Shown: positions 11,604-24,714, counted from the first letter of the stretch. The stretch is DNA of 64,000 nucleotides from Dendrobium chrysotoxum (GCA_019925795.1 CM034301.1:50431783-50495782), one strand, 5' to 3'. Made by a program: numbers and translations. Notes: generated by a model not told the origin, from the sequence alone.

Positions 11604-14600
11604 TGTTGACCGGTAACCTACAATTGGACCTAACTGTCGCAAGATCCCACAACTACTACCCACAATCAGACACAACTGCTCCCCATGATCCCACGATCGC
11701 TACTTACGACACAAACTCTTGCTCGTCCCATGCACGCCCTTACGCTCTCAGAACAGCAAGAAATCGCAAGCAAGAAAATTCAGGAACTTACCGAACAGAG
11801 GAATCACAAGCAGAGCTCTCGTCATCTCTCCCTCGATCTCTTTGTCAGAAATCGTAGGAAGCCGTAGGAGCCTATGACTGTCGTTCGAACTCCAAGCCCC
11901 CAGTCTCCACCTCTAGCTCGCCGACTGAGCCGGCCGCCGCCTCTTCCGGCCTGACTCCGACCACCTGCGAACTCGAGCCGCCTGCCCGACTCAACCCTAG
12001 TCTCCTTTAACTCCATCTGCGACTTTCACAGACGCCTGACACTTGCAAGCCGTCGACCTCCATTGACTCCAACGGTCGAACCCGATGTGCCCTAGACCTG
12101 GACGAACCCGTCGTTGGCTTGCCTTCGCTGTCGACCGCCCGACCCATGCCCTAGCCGCAGTCTCCACCTCCGACCCTAGCCCAATCGGGCTCCGTCTCCT
12201 GCTCTTTGTTTGGGGTGTGTGTGTTTATATTATAACATAATATATATATATATATAATTAAAAAAATTCAAACAGGCACCTCAACTGGAGAAGATTTGAA
12301 GGAAGTCCCGGGGTTGATTCGGTCCCCCGAAGCCCTTGACCGTCGATCTGATCCGGTTGAGTGGATTGAAGACTTAAAGACTATTTTTGGGGTCGATTCG
12401 CTCCCCCATATTCCTCGCCGTTGATTTGATCCGGTTGAGTCGAGCCAAAAGGGCAAGTGCCCTCCCCTTACCTCCCCTCACGGAGAGGGGACGCCAAGAG
12501 GTTGCCGAAATTTCCTTGAAAATTTTGTACTTACGTAAGTTGGAGAGCATTCAATTGAAACTTATCATTAACTAATTAAATCACTAATCAACCATTTGAA
12601 TAAGCTAACTAAGCAAAATCAGTTGATTGATTAATTAGATAACTTAATTAAATAAACAATTAAAGCTCCATTTTAAATTGAAATCTAAATTTGTTTAAAT
12701 AATTAATCTGATTAAACATTAAAGCATAAATAAATATAAAATCAAACTTTAATCAAAGAATAACTAAACAATTAATAAAAGATATGACTAAGGTCTAAAT
12801 TCATCAATTTCTAATTGAAATTAAAATCGGGTTAGTTGAACAGAACTAAAATCAAACTTTAAAATTAAATACCATTTAATTAAAACTCTAAATGATTAAA
12901 CTAAGCTAATTTAATATTAATAATTGAATAACTTAAATCAGTAAATTGAATTTAATTAAACTAAAAAAAAAAAGAGAGCTTTAATCAATTAAATTGAAAC
13001 TTTAATTTAACTACTACTACAACAACAACAAGCCTTTGTCCCACTACATGTGGTTAGCTACATGAATCCTTTTTCTCCATTGTGTCATGTTAAAAGTCAA
13101 ATTCTCGTTTAAATCTAATAAAGAAAGATCATTTCTAATATTTTCTAACCAAGTCTTTTTAGGTTTACCTCTACCTTTATTAACATAAGTCAAATCTAAT
13201 ACATCTACTTTCCTAACTAGGTCATTGGAAGGCTGTCATTTTATGTGACCAAACCATCTAAGGTGACTCTAATCTTATCTTCCACTAGAGTTACTCCAAC
13301 CTTTTCACATATAAGCTCATTTCGTATCCTATCTCTAAGGGTAAAGCCACTTATCCACCTGAGCATCCTCATCTCTGCAACATTTAACTTAGTATTATGC
13401 TTCTCTTTTAATGGCCAACATTCGTCACTTTAAAGCATTACTGGTCTCACCACCATCTTATAGAATTTTCCCTTAAGTTTAAGGGGGACTTTTCTATCAC
13501 ACAACAAGCCCGATGCATTCCTCCACTTCAACCATCCAACTTGAATTCTGCTGATAATATCCCTATCTATTTCACCATCACACAGAACAATAGATCCAAG
13601 ATATCTAAAACGTGTACTCTTATTAATGACTTGATCGCCCAAAGTAACAATACCCTCACTAGGTCTATTACTACTAAAATTAGATTCTATATATTCAGTT
13701 TTAGATCTACTCAAGCGAAAACCTTTAGACTCTAAGGTTGACCTCTATAATTTAAGTTTACCTTCAACTCTCTCTCTAGTCTTATCAACAAGAAGAATAT
13801 CATCAACAAAAAGCATACACCTAGGTACATTCTCTTGCAAATGTCTAGTGAAACTTTAATTTAACTGATCAAATTAAATAATTCTAAATTAAAATAATTT
13901 AATTAGTAAACCCAATTAACCAATTGAATAACTAATTTAATTAGATAATTTCAAGATACAATTTAAATTTTAACCTAAATTAAAATCAATCAAACTTTAA
14001 TCGGAAACTTTAACTCAATTAAGAGACTCAAAGTTAATTAAATAACACTTAAATAAATAACATTCAACTCAATTAAATTAATGCAATCAATTAAATCAAA
14101 ATAAAACATAAATCAAAAGAGCATCAAATCAATATTTTTTCACTATCCAATTAACCTGAATACAAACTACTGAGCAGCTCTTTAATAACTCTCTGAGCAA
14201 GAATAAAGAGCTCTCCAAACAACTCAACAAAGAATTCTAAAACTCTCAAAACAAAACTCAAACTTCCTCAGACCCTCAACAGTAGCTCCTGCAGCTATCT
14301 GTGGGCTCCCTAAATTGCTGCAAGTACCACGTAACTGCAAACAAGCAGACAAAAGTCAGCACAATTATAAATAAAATCAATGCTGAAAGAAAAAAAACTA
14401 ACCGCTGCAGGTATAGCAAAGTACTAAAAAAAACTAATAAAGCAAAGTACTGAAGAGCTAGTAACTCTGCATAATAAAGCGGCCATTGATAATTCAAACA
14501 TCTTTTATGATGGTTCGATATTCCATTGGGTAGTTTTCCAAAGGATATTATCATGCTGAAAAAGTCAAACTGTCTATACAAGAGAAATATGATTTTGAAT

Positions 14601-15282
14601 AGCTTAAAAGTTTAATTGTGAATTTATCCTTTGAAGTGACTATTTTTACATATGCAATATTTACATTCAATTGGAATTTACAGTTATCAAAGATGTTCAA
14701 GCACATATAGTCACAATCTATATATTAAAACATAACCTGCAAATGCTCCGATCGCCACATATGATTACAAATTCCAACGGTCTGAGAATGCTGCGCGGGT
14801 CAAATACTCAAGTCTCATCCTCCTCGAAAGGATTGGAATTGACATGACTTGAATTGCAAGATGCCTCCCAAATTCCTATGAAAATACAAGTGACTTTAAC
14901 GTCACCCCGATGATGGCCGTATTGACGGAAAATCTCAACTGAAGGGGTTAAATCTCAAAATCAATAAAAAATGGAATTCTTAAGCTAGAACATATCACCT
15001 AAAAAGCCTAAAACTCAAATCCATCCACCTCTTGCAACAGTTTGTTGGGGGTGATAAATTTGAAATTAACCTCAGCTTACAAAGAGGGAATGTCGTGTAA
15101 GGTGTATCACTAAGATTCATTCTCAAATAGTCTCTTACAGCAGGACGTGGCGCGTGCCCTCTGATCGGGTGGCTTTGCCGCAAAATGGCATAATTATATT
15201 ACGATCACGGCCAAAGCTGTATATTCCTTAACGGCTTCAAACCCTTGAGTAATGAATCATAGGGTATACTCGATAGACATAA
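11604..15282 (+). mobile_element. Tat-like LTR, opposite orientation, left part (copy D)
   Basis: A third, diverged LTR of the Tat-like family, in plus orientation. It begins TGTTGACC at 11604, the same eight bases that begin copies A and B. A GC-rich block (to about 12500) and an AT-rich block (12510-14150) follow, as in A and B. The segment from about 14745 to 15282 is clearly the reverse complement of A and B around 6240-6950 and 21540-22310, with shared blocks for the CGGCCAT...CTCAACCGG region and the CCATCC..TGCAACAGTTTG region. It is broken by a LINE at 13013-13849 and by the chromovirus inserted after 15282. The right end is at 27275-27430. The assignment of 11604-14745 rests on the shared start and layout and is weaker. 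Confidence 0.65.
13013..13849 (-). mobile_element. RTE LINE 3' fragment with target-site duplication
   Basis: Minus-strand 3' part of the same RTE family as 10470-11603. Reading minus from 13849 it gives MLFVDDILLVDKTRERVEG, then SKGFRLSRSKTEYIESNF (near 13740-13680) and WLKWRNASGLLCDRKVPLKL (near 13535-13470). It then enters the untranslated tail ending in a TTGTTGTTGTAGTAG repeat at 13013. A 16-bp duplication, AAACTTTAATTTAACT, sits on both sides (12997-13012 and 13851-13866). A long TSD and 5' truncation are the normal result of target-primed reverse transcription. Confidence 0.92.
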
Positions 15283-16981
15283 TGATGTGAAACATACAAG
15301 TGAACAAAAATTGATTTGGAAATTAATAATGATTTGAACTTTAGTTTTGCTAATATAAAACTTATGTTTCACCAATTGAAGATGTTGGAATTTGTCGTTA
15401 AAAGATTAAGTAAAAGCAATCAGTTACAATGGAAATTAACGAAGCACTTGCAAGTAATTAACAAAAATAAGAAAGAAGCTAATGGCGATAACACAAAAAT
15501 CCACGGCGTAACATCAAGACGTTTTCACCTTGAGTTCCCTCTCTCTTGATTGATAGTAGATTTAGTAGAGAAGGGGAAGAAGCAATCCAAGTGATGCCAC
15601 CACAAGACAAGTGACGTGTAAGGCCTTGTCCGCCAGAGAAGTAGCCGGAGAAGTGGAGGATGGTGGTCGGCCGGTGATGAACCAAGGTTCCATTGATTTT
15701 TGTTCGTCAATCGTCTCGATGAGTTGAAAGAGTATACGATCAACGTAGTCTTCTACCGAATCGTTGTGCTCCCAATCTGGATAAAAAAAAAGGAGATAAT
15801 AGAATATCAACTTCTCCTTTATTGTTGTAGCCTTGAACATTGAAGCCTTCTTGGTGTTGAGGCCTTGGGAAATCCGTCGGTTGGAAGGGGTAGGGAGGAG
15901 CGGCCAAGTGAAGGTGGCGGGTGGAGAGGAATAGGGAAGGGCGGTTAGGGTTAGGCTTGGGTTTGGGGAGAAATTAGAAATCTGAAGTTAATTTTCAGAT
16001 TTTCTATAGAGGGAAGAGTTAATTTCAAATTCAAATTAACCCTAATTTGGGGATTAATGGGGACGGCAGCCAAGAGGAGATTAGGGGCTTTAATTGGAGT
16101 CTAGGTGGCAAATAGGAGAGAGAAAAGGCATGGGTAAGGGCCGGCCATGTAGGGAGGGGAGAGGGGGTTTTAATTTGAAGTATGTGGACCCCTCAAGAAT
16201 AAATAAAAGGATTTGAATTAAATATGAATTTAAATTCAGATTTATTTAAATTAGGGAGGTTACCTAATTTAAGTACTAGCTTTAGGAAAGAGTTTGAATT
16301 CAATTAATTAATTGAATTCCAATTAGGAAATGTTCCTAATTAATCAAAATCTATTTTGGGAAAGGGATTAATGACATTTGAAATTTGAATTTCAAATCTA
16401 GGAGCCATGAGGGGGGGCTGGCGGCTATGCTTGTGGTGGGGCGGACAAAGGAGGGAGCGAGGGTTTCCGACGGTAGTTTGGGGGGGAGGCCGGCGGCTAG
16501 TTAAGGGCGGCCGGCGGTTGGGAGGGCCAAGGGGCAGCGGTTTGGGCTAGGGGAGGCGAACGGCTTGGTTTGGAGGGGAGAATGGGATGGTGAGGCCGGC
16601 GGGTTGATCAAGGAAAGGAGGGAGGAGGATGTGAGGGAAAAGAAAAAGAACGATGAACCGCGAACCTTGGAATCCACCAAAGGTTGATGGGTACTACTCT
16701 CACCTTCAAGAACTCACAAAGAGATTTAACAACAAAAAGTGGAATTCATTCATAATCATCATCCTATTACAAAGCATAGGGCCACTAAATATAGGCCTTC
16801 AACATAAACAAAAGCAAAGTACACAAATGCCCTTAAGGCTACAATAAGACAACAGGGTAAACTCGAAAATATGAAAATAAAATATATAACGCATCAAAAG
16901 TAAAGACTCTGAATCGTAGCCGTCGATCTACGATTCCGTCGCTGGTACACGTGTCGGAATCTCTGAGCGATGTCCTCATCA
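15283..16981 (-). repeat. 3' LTR of the 12-kb chromovirus
   Basis: 1,699 bp, direct repeat of 25539-27274. It lacks about 31 bp that the other copy has near 26085-26117. A purine-rich tract reading TTGGGGAGAA on the minus strand abuts its high end at 16982-16991 and is the likely polypurine tract. Confidence 0.93.
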
Positions 16982-17039
16982 TTCTCCCCAAGTGGGAAGA
17001 AGCTCGACCCCGTCGAGTAAGCATCTCTGGAACTCTCGT

Positions 17040-18480
17040 ACCACTCCAATAGGTTAGGATCCAATCTCTGCAGCTCCTCGCGGTCGATCCACGTATTCTT
17101 CGTCTCCAGTTTTCCTGTCCATTAAACTAGATACCTTTGGTGACCACCGTCTTTAATGGATATGATGTCATCACTAAGTATTTCTTCAACTTTCTTTGCA
17201 TTGGGTAAAGTAGGGATGTTTGGGAGTGGAGGTAGGCTAGAGTTCTCACCAGATAGGTTCACACAAGGCTCTTTATTTAGTGGATTGGATGGGTTAAATT
17301 TTGAACCCTCGAAAGTTACTAGATCTTCGATGTTAATCGTAGCTTCGATGTTAAACGTAGGATTAATGTTAAAACCTTTGGGAAGGTCTAACACATAAGC
17401 ATTATTATTTACTTTTGTAATTATCTTGAAGGGTCCCGTGCTTTTCGCGTGTAACTTTTTAATGGTCCCTTGCGGGAACCGCTCCGGACGAATCTGAACC
17501 ATTATAAAATCCCCAACTTCAAATTCTTTGAATCGTCTCTTGAGATCCGCATTAAGTTTATAATTAGCATTGCTTTGTTCAATTTTAATATTAATTTTCT
17601 TATGTAATTCTTGTAGATGTGATGCAAATGCAGATGCAGACTCAGATACTCTATCCTTATGACTCATAGGGATCAAATCTATAGGTTGTTTGGGTTGGTA
17701 TCCATAAACAATCTCAGCAGGACTTAGACCCGTGGTTCGGTTAACCGAATTGTTATAGGCAAACTCAGCTATAGGCAATTTGGAATCCCAATCTCTTATA
17801 TTTTTCTCCTACTAAAGTTCTTAATAGGTTACCTAGACTTCTATTGACAACTTCGGTTTGGCCGTCTGTTTGAGGATGGAAGGCCGTAGAGAATTGAAGT
17901 TTGGTGCCCATTTTATGCCAAAGAGTCTTCCAAAAGTAACTAGTGAACTTTATATCTCTGTTAGACACTATAGTTTTGGGTAACCCATGTAACCTGACAA
18001 TCTCATCAAAGTAGATTTTGGCAATTCGAGAAGCATTGAAGGTTTTAGCACAAGGAAGAAAATGAGCCATTTTGGAGAACCTATCAACTACCACGCAAAT
18101 GGAGTCATACTTCCTAATGGTCTTGGGTAGTCCTAAGACAAAGTCGATACTTACATCTTGCTAGGGTCGATTAGGCACAGGGAGAGGGGTGTAGAGACCA
18201 GTATTATATTTTCGTTGCTTCGCAAGTTGACACGTACGACATCTTTTAATCATCTTATTGACGTCCCTCTTAAGACTGGGCCAGAAGAAATGGTGTTCAA
18301 CTGAAGCAATAGTTTTAGACTGACCAAAGTGTCCAGCTACTCCTCCCGCGTGTAGTTCCCAAACAAGAAATTCTCGTAGGGAAGTGCTAGGGATATAGAG
18401 CTTCAAGGATTTGAATAGATATCCATCATCCAAAACGAAATCATTGACTATACGATCACTTCCAGTAAAAAGTAACAAGT
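17040..18480 (-). pseudogene. Integrase and chromodomain (12-kb chromovirus)
   Basis: Minus strand, three frames. At 18161-18478 is the integrase zinc-binding domain (HAGGVAGHFGQSKT ... CRTCQLAK, the HHCC pattern). At 17765-18094 lies the catalytic core, with VVDRFSKMAHFLP carrying the first Asp, IVSNRDIKFTSYFW the second Asp, and FHPQTDGQTEVVNRSL the Glu. At 17122-17778 the core ends and the typical KLHAKSTGPFKII and NAYVLDLPKGF segments follow. The chromodomain spans about 17210-17040: VEEILSDDIIS, RYLV, a TAA stop where Lys is expected, then WTGK and TWIDREELQRLDPNLLE. The premature stop and frame breaks inactivate it. The TWI..EELQRLDP form suggests the Galadriel-like group, which is a guess. 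Confidence 0.88.
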
Positions 18481-18990
18481 AGACATCCTTAAAGATGATT
18501 TAAATGTTGATCCACCGAACTAACTATAGATTAAGATATCATCAAAATAGACCACGACGAATTTTTCTAAAAACGGGCAAAGAACTTGAGTCATAACTCT
18601 CATGAAAGTGCTAGGGGCGTTACTAAGGCCAAACGGCATGACCATCCATTCGTACAATCCATCTTTAGTTTCAAATGTCGTTTTTCATTCGTCGCCGGGG
18701 TGAATTCTGATCTGGTGATAACCATTTTTAAGCTCAACCTTAGAGAAGAGGGTGGCTCCAGTCATCATATCTAACATGTCATCTAAGCAGGGAATGGGGA
18801 AACGATACTTGACCGTAATCTTGTTGATAGCACGGCTATCAACACACATTCGCCACGAACCGTCCTTCTTGGGGGTCAAAAGTGCAGGGACAGCACATGG
18901 GCTAAGGCTCTCTTTGATGAAACCACGTTGTAGTAGCTCATCTACTTGCTTCTTAAGTTCAGTATGCTCCGTTGGGTTCATACGATAATG
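18481..18990 (-). pseudogene. Reverse transcriptase N-terminal half (12-kb chromovirus)
   Basis: Minus frame 18685-18981 starts MNPTEHTELKKQVDELLQ and continues with GFIKESLSPCAVPALL, KKDGSWRMCVDSRAINKI and FSKVELKNGYHQIR, a classic Ty3/Gypsy reverse transcriptase. In another frame to 18536 it reaches the catalytic FDDILIYS block. It then stops, and within about 60 bp the sequence is already in the region just before the integrase zinc finger. The RT thumb, RNase H and connection are therefore deleted. Confidence 0.87.
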
Positions 18991-19137
18991 GGGGAGATTG
19001 GGCAGAGAAGCTCCGGGTACTAAATCAATGACATGTTGGATGTCCCTAAGGGGTGGTAGATGATTGGGTAAATCTTCAGTGAAAACGTTAGCAAAAGTCT
19101 CAAGGAGGGGTTTAACTTCATCGGGGATAGGTTCCTC

Positions 19138-20610
19138 CTAGTCAGCAGTTACTTCTTTCGCTACAAGGGCATACATGGGGGATCCTTGGTGAAATTCAAC
19201 ATCCATTTCCTTCGCAGTTAAGAAGTTTAGACCTCTGTTAGGCTTAATAGGGACAGGCTTAACTTCATCCTTAGTAGGCTTGGGTTGGGAGGGTAAGAGT
19301 TTTATCTTCTTACCGTTATGTTCAAACACACAGGTATTTGTCCTACCATAAATGTGGGCGTTGTTGTCAAACAGCCAAGGGCGACTGAGGATAATCTGGC
19401 TAACATCCATGGTCAGAACGTCACACCAAATCTTTTCTTGATATCCCACGAACTCAATAGGGATACGGCTCCTTTCTTTAATTTCTATAGCAGCCGAATT
19501 AATCCAGGCAACCTTATAGGCGTTCGGGTGGAGTGTCGACTTCATGTTAAGTCTGGTGATCATTGTAGAAGAGATAACGTTGATACAACTTCCGTTGTCA
19601 ATGATGACTTTATAGTTTTTATCCCCAATTTTGATAAAGGTGTGGAAAATAGACGTCCTACGCCAATCATCGCTCGGCTTAGGGTGGGACAACGCACATC
19701 TAACAACTTGTAACTCCATGGGGTTCTCATCACCGAAGAAGTCTTCGTCATCATCAACATGATAAACCAAATCGGTGTCGGGCTCTTCCTCCTCGTCTAC
19801 CACTTCTTCGATTATGGTAACCTTGTATGGACTTGAGCACTGCAAGGCAATATGCCCATAACCATGACACCTATAGCACTTAGTCTCCGAAGTGGATTTG
19901 GGAGTGTCACGCTCAGGAGTCTTACCTCTAAAGTCAGGGCGAGGTTGAGCTGGGCTAGCAGTAGGTCGGTTGCTCACAGGGCCAGTGGGTTTGACTGGAA
20001 GAAGCTCTAAACGGAGGTGGGCGGGAGTCTAGGTGCTTCGAATGGGAGTGGGTCCTAGACTCTTCCAAGTCCAACACAAGACTACAAGTAGCCTCCAAAG
20101 TAGTAATTCCACGAGCAAACAATTCATTCCTAAGGTCCTCTCTAAGTCCAGCTCTAAACATTGACAGCAGTTGAGCAGGGGTGGTGGTCTCTTCACCGCT
20201 ACAGCGGATCATAAAGTCATCAAAGGCAGAAATGTATTCTTTGACCGGTTTGCTACCCTTGGTCAACCTATTCCAACGATCTAATAGCTTGGGGTAGTAG
20301 GATGGGGGAAGGTACTTCTGCTTGAGTTCTTGTTTCATTATCCTCCAGTCTGTGATGGGATACTCCCCTCGGGTCTCGCGCATATGTTCAAGGTTGGTCC
20401 AGTATTGGTTTACTCTACCAGTCAATTTCATTTCGGCGAATCTAACCTTTCTCGTCTCCGAAATGTTATACCACTTAAAGTAACTATCCATGCCCTTGAG
20501 CCAGTCGAGGAAGACTTGGGGTTCTAACTTACCATCGAAGGAAGGGGCGTCAACCGTCGGGAGGAGCGTCCTCGTGGGCCTTCTTTTGGACCCACTTTTT
20601 GATGATTTTG
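19138..20610 (-). pseudogene. Gag and protease (12-kb chromovirus)
   Basis: Gag capsid lies in the frame 19955-20491 and upstream. It has DAPSFDGKLEPQVFLDWL just before the Met at 20491, then VRFAEMKLTGRVNQYW and EYISAFDDFMIRCSGEE, as in many chromovirus Gags. The frame 19138-19977 has a CCHC zinc knuckle, CYRCHGYGHIALQC, near 19870-19830. An acidic linker and the protease with DNGSCINVISSTM (active site D-N/S-G) near 19615-19570 follow. Only a frame change separates gag from protease here. The N-terminal end of gag above 20610 is lost at the junction with the Tat-like sequence. Confidence 0.86.
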
Positions 20611-20865
20611 TTTAATGGTGGATCTCTAAGGATGTACACTAGATGTCACACCATTCTTTGACATATCTTTTTCCTCTAGAGATGTTGATCTCTATATTTA
20701 TTTTCCTTCATGTCGGGACTTTTCGGCAGTGGATTCTTGGATATGCGTCAAAGTGTCACACCCCGATGCTCACCATATAGATCTCAATATTATCATTAAT
20801 ATTTTATTTTTTTTGCTACTACTATAGCACTTATACGACTAGCCAAAGATGGAAAGAGAAATCAT

Positions 20866-20883
20866 TCCCCAGCAGAGTCGCCA
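20866..20883 (-). other. Primer binding site of Tat/Ogre type
   Basis: The minus strand reads TGGCGACTCTGCTGGGGA six bases inside the end of the Tat-like LTR. This sequence is characteristic of the primer binding site region of the Tat/Ogre/Athila lineage, where an Arg tRNA is the reported primer. It is unlike the Met-type site of the surrounding chromovirus and marks 20866-25451 as a separate element. Confidence 0.75.
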
Positions 20884-23800
20884 GAAATCTGTGGGCTCCA
20901 AAAATTCGGCACCGGCCTCCGCCTGCTTTTGCTTTCTTCGGGGGAGTTTTAACGGATTAAGTTCCGGGGTAAATTTTGAAAGGCAGATGAGATAGTAGAT
21001 AAGACACTACCCAGAGATTTCGCCCTCATTTTGCGAGGACTTTATGATCTGAGTTCTGGTTTCCTATAGGCGCAAGCCCCTATAGTTAATTACCCCTCCC
21101 AATAATGAGAGAGAACTTTCGATTAAGGCTAGTCGTCAATCAGATACGTAGAGATACGTGAGTCTGGCTTATAGTAGCAGCATGGGCATAGGGTTTTGGG
21201 AATTTGAAGATTTTAATATTTAAAACAGAAATTTTCACCACCTTGCACTTAAAGCGGATGGTGGGGGAATGGATGATAGACCCGATCAAGATCCCATGGT
21301 TCCGTCGTCCCGGGCCATCGTGATCCCTGGTCTATTTAGTCAGAGGAGGTAGTCGACCCAACCTGACAGAAGGATCCTTGTTGGCAGCCATGGGTTGCTT
21401 CGTCCAAGGGTACCTTATAGACCTGGGGTGAGTGTTTGTCTAAGAGGACAAATTTGAATCCACCTTAACTAACAGAGGGCTTTATGCCCCCATCGATCAT
21501 ATCCTATTGATTCATATCTCAAGGATTTGATGCCATTAGGGAGCATACGGGCTCTGGCCATAACCATAATATAATGGTGCCATTTGGCGGCGACCACCTG
21601 GTTCAGAGGGCCCCGAATCATAACCGTTTATCCTGCAGTGCCATTTGGCAGCGAAACTGCCGGTTAGAGGACTCGTACCACGTCCTTGCTGGCAGGAGAT
21701 TGTTTGAGAATGGATCCTAGTGATATTTTTGACTAGGCACTAGCTCTATGTGAGTTGAAGTGTATTTTGATTTGTCCACCTCGGCAAACTGTTGCGGAGG
21801 ATGGATGGATTTTGCTTTGAGCGGTTTGATAGTTGGATTTCAATTTTTAAATATTTTCAGAGTTTGGGCAGATTTTTGGATTTTTCAGAAGATTGGATTT
21901 TGTAGGGATTTTGGGAGTTTTGTGGAGTTTTGGATTTTGTGAAATTTGGGATAGTATTTTGATTATTTGGAATTGGCCCCTCCGGTTGAGATATGCATTC
22001 AACACGGCCATCATCGGGGTAGAATGGGGTCATTTGTATTTATGGGTTGAACCTTGTCGACTCTATCTACTGGTCGGTAGAGGATCGGGTTTCGTAGGCT
22101 TTGGACCTTCGTTAGTGAATTCTCTTGATTATAGGCCTTGAAGGCCTAATATGAACTATAAAATAAATATCCTGGTCAATCTCACGATCGTATATTTATT
22201 TAATGGTCCGGGCCGTATCGACTCCTATCTACCCGTATAGGAGGATCGGGCTCGAACTGGAATTCACTTATTGACCCGCGCAGCATCCCTAGACGTTACG
22301 TGTGTACCAATAACACGCTCGCCGGGGCCCATGCGGGTGCTAGTTACGCGTGCATTTCGGTGTACCTATGTGCATACATATTACAGTGCACGTGCGGGGA
22401 CATTTTATAATATTTGTTGCTACAACATTCTACTTGGATGTTCGTACACGCCTTATGTCCGCTTGTAAGAATGTTGCGGATCCGGTGGTGTTTTGCTGCA
22501 GCTTCTAGACTGAATTGTTTGCCACTTTCATACAGGTAGATTGTCGTGCACTACCGGTTGCTTTCTGCAATGGATCGTAGTGCACTAACGAATCTCCTGC
22601 TTAAGGTAGAAGTTTACATTCACTACATTCCTCATGCATTTTGTTGTAGTTTTGGTCCCCATAATACATCCACTACTCCTGTGGGTAGATATATTCATTT
22701 TGTGTTTTGCTTGTGGACAATAGGTTGAGTGTATAACGGGTCTTCTATAACAACTTATAAGAGTTCATATCTGCCACCTTTCTCTTTTATATTTGCCATG
22801 TAGATGACATATAGAGTGCACAAGGAGTCCTTTTCAGTGGCTTGTAGGCATTTACATTCATCATCAATCGATCACCCTTTGCTCGCAAGGGATTGATGTA
22901 TCCATTCAACATTGATAGATGATTGATTGTAATAGCGTCATAGCATTCGTTGCTTCTACTAGTAGTTCTCTTCATCAAGACCTCTGATCTTCAACATATA
23001 AACTCGTTGATTGATTGGTATGAACGCTGCAGATGTCTTGTTGATCATATACAAATCAAGTGTCGTGTAGTATATGCATTACTCTCATTCACATGTGGAC
23101 TATTATGCCCTCACTTGCACATTAGTCTGCATTAATGACGAGGGGACTACTTCTAGGCCTCCTTTGCTTTCCTTGGGAATGTCATTGCGTTTGTTACACC
23201 TTTTTTATTATTAGTGCTTACAAGGACCCTTTCAGATTCATCACATTACAATCATCATTGCTTGGATGAGGTTATTGAATTACATTTGTCTCCCAATTGA
23301 AATAGTGATTCTTTACTATCCATTGAAGACCTTGTATTATTGAGTGTAAGCATATCATTGCATTCACACCCTTGTAGTCATTATAATTACTCCAAAGCAC
23401 CCACCTACATGACTGGGATAGATGTATGAATCAATTATAAACATGCTAAGTTGAAATATATGAGTCCCTTGTTTATCCATTTGATAATCATTTGAATGCG
23501 CGCCAGACTAAGTATTTGAGCTTGTTTTCTTGTAATCCCTTCAAATTAGATCCTTGCTTGTAGGTATGTTGCAAGTTATATTGAAGTCCACAAGTCTTAG
23601 TTGCATTTGGATTGGTATCATCCTCATGAATGAATTGTATCATTCATTAAAGACCTCATGATGTTCAAAGTTGAACTTTATAACTCTCTGCATTGTTCTA
23701 TTTAATATTGCTCAAATCAAATTCAATGTCCACAAGCTCCTGCTTCGAGTCCTCGTCATTATATTCAAGTCAACTTCATGTCACTTATAGTTTGTTCAAG

Positions 23801-24232
23801 TTCATTAAGTCCTTGTAAATTCAAGTTCAAATCAAATCCAGGTCTTTTGCACTTAGTTCGTTTGAATATAAACCCTTTGTCGTTCTTTATCATTTTCAAG
23901 TCATTTTGTATCCGAATGCAAGTCCAAGTCCAAACAAAGTCCCCCTGTAATATTCACTGGAGTTCAGGTCCTCTGTTGTCCTTTGCAAGTTCAAGTTCAA
24001 GTTCTTTTTAATTTCATTTGATTAAGCTTGATTTAAGTCTCATCTTGTGTTCAAGTTATGCTCAAATTAGGTTCCAAAGTTTTGTCCAAGTCTTTGTGTC
24101 TTCGAGTTCTAATTCATGTCTTCTCCTTTTGAGTTCAAATAAGTATGGTCTCAAGTTTCACCCGAATTTCGGCAGCCTTCCGGCATCTCCCCCGTTTTGG
24201 GGAAAAAACGACAAGAGTCTGGGCCTTCCCAC

Positions 24233-24565
24233 CACGCGCAATAAAGCGCGTGCATGGTAGGTGTCCTTAGACACCTCGGCCGTGATCTTCATTCCCACCA
24301 CGCGCAATAAAGCGCGTGCATGGGGTCTTCGACGGTACCTGTTTAAAAAGATAATTTGCTTTCCCCCCGCTCAAGGGTACTTATAGACAATCCTGTTTCG
24401 TCGTAGGCGCCGCACCGGGGTCCCAACCCACCACGCGCAATAAAGTGCGTGCATAGGTGTTTTCCCGGTCCGCTGCCAATGACGAAAGCAAGTTCTCGGA
24501 GATTACCCGTCTCGTCGTGGGCGCCGCACCGGGGTCCCAACCCACCATGCGCAATAAAGCGCGTA
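24233..24565. repeat. Four hairpins with AATAAA loops
   Basis: Four copies of a 7-bp stem with a 6-base loop, CACGCGC-AATAAA-GCGCGTG, at 24233-24252, 24299-24318, 24432-24451 and 24546-24565. The first two are perfect, the third has one stem mismatch and the fourth keeps its pairing through changes on both sides. Copies 3 and 4 lie in a 114-bp tandem duplication that includes GCGCCGCACCGGGGTCCCAA. The loop reads AATAAA on the plus strand, which is antisense to the element. Confidence 0.85.
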
Positions 24566-24714
24566 CATAAGTGTTTTCCCGATCCGTCGCAAACGACGAA
24601 AGCAAGTTCTTGGAGTTTTTAGGGTTTCAGGATTATACCTGACGGTGTCGGCGGGGTTGGCACGGAGATCGAGGCAAATAAGAGAAGAGATTTTTGCATT
24701 TTCTCTATTTTTTT

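Noticed and set aside
11585..12575. GC-rich block with overlapping frames that look like a gene start
   Set aside because: It occupies the U3 position of a Tat-like LTR, like 9600-10429 and 25100-25451. No protein motif or splice structure is visible.
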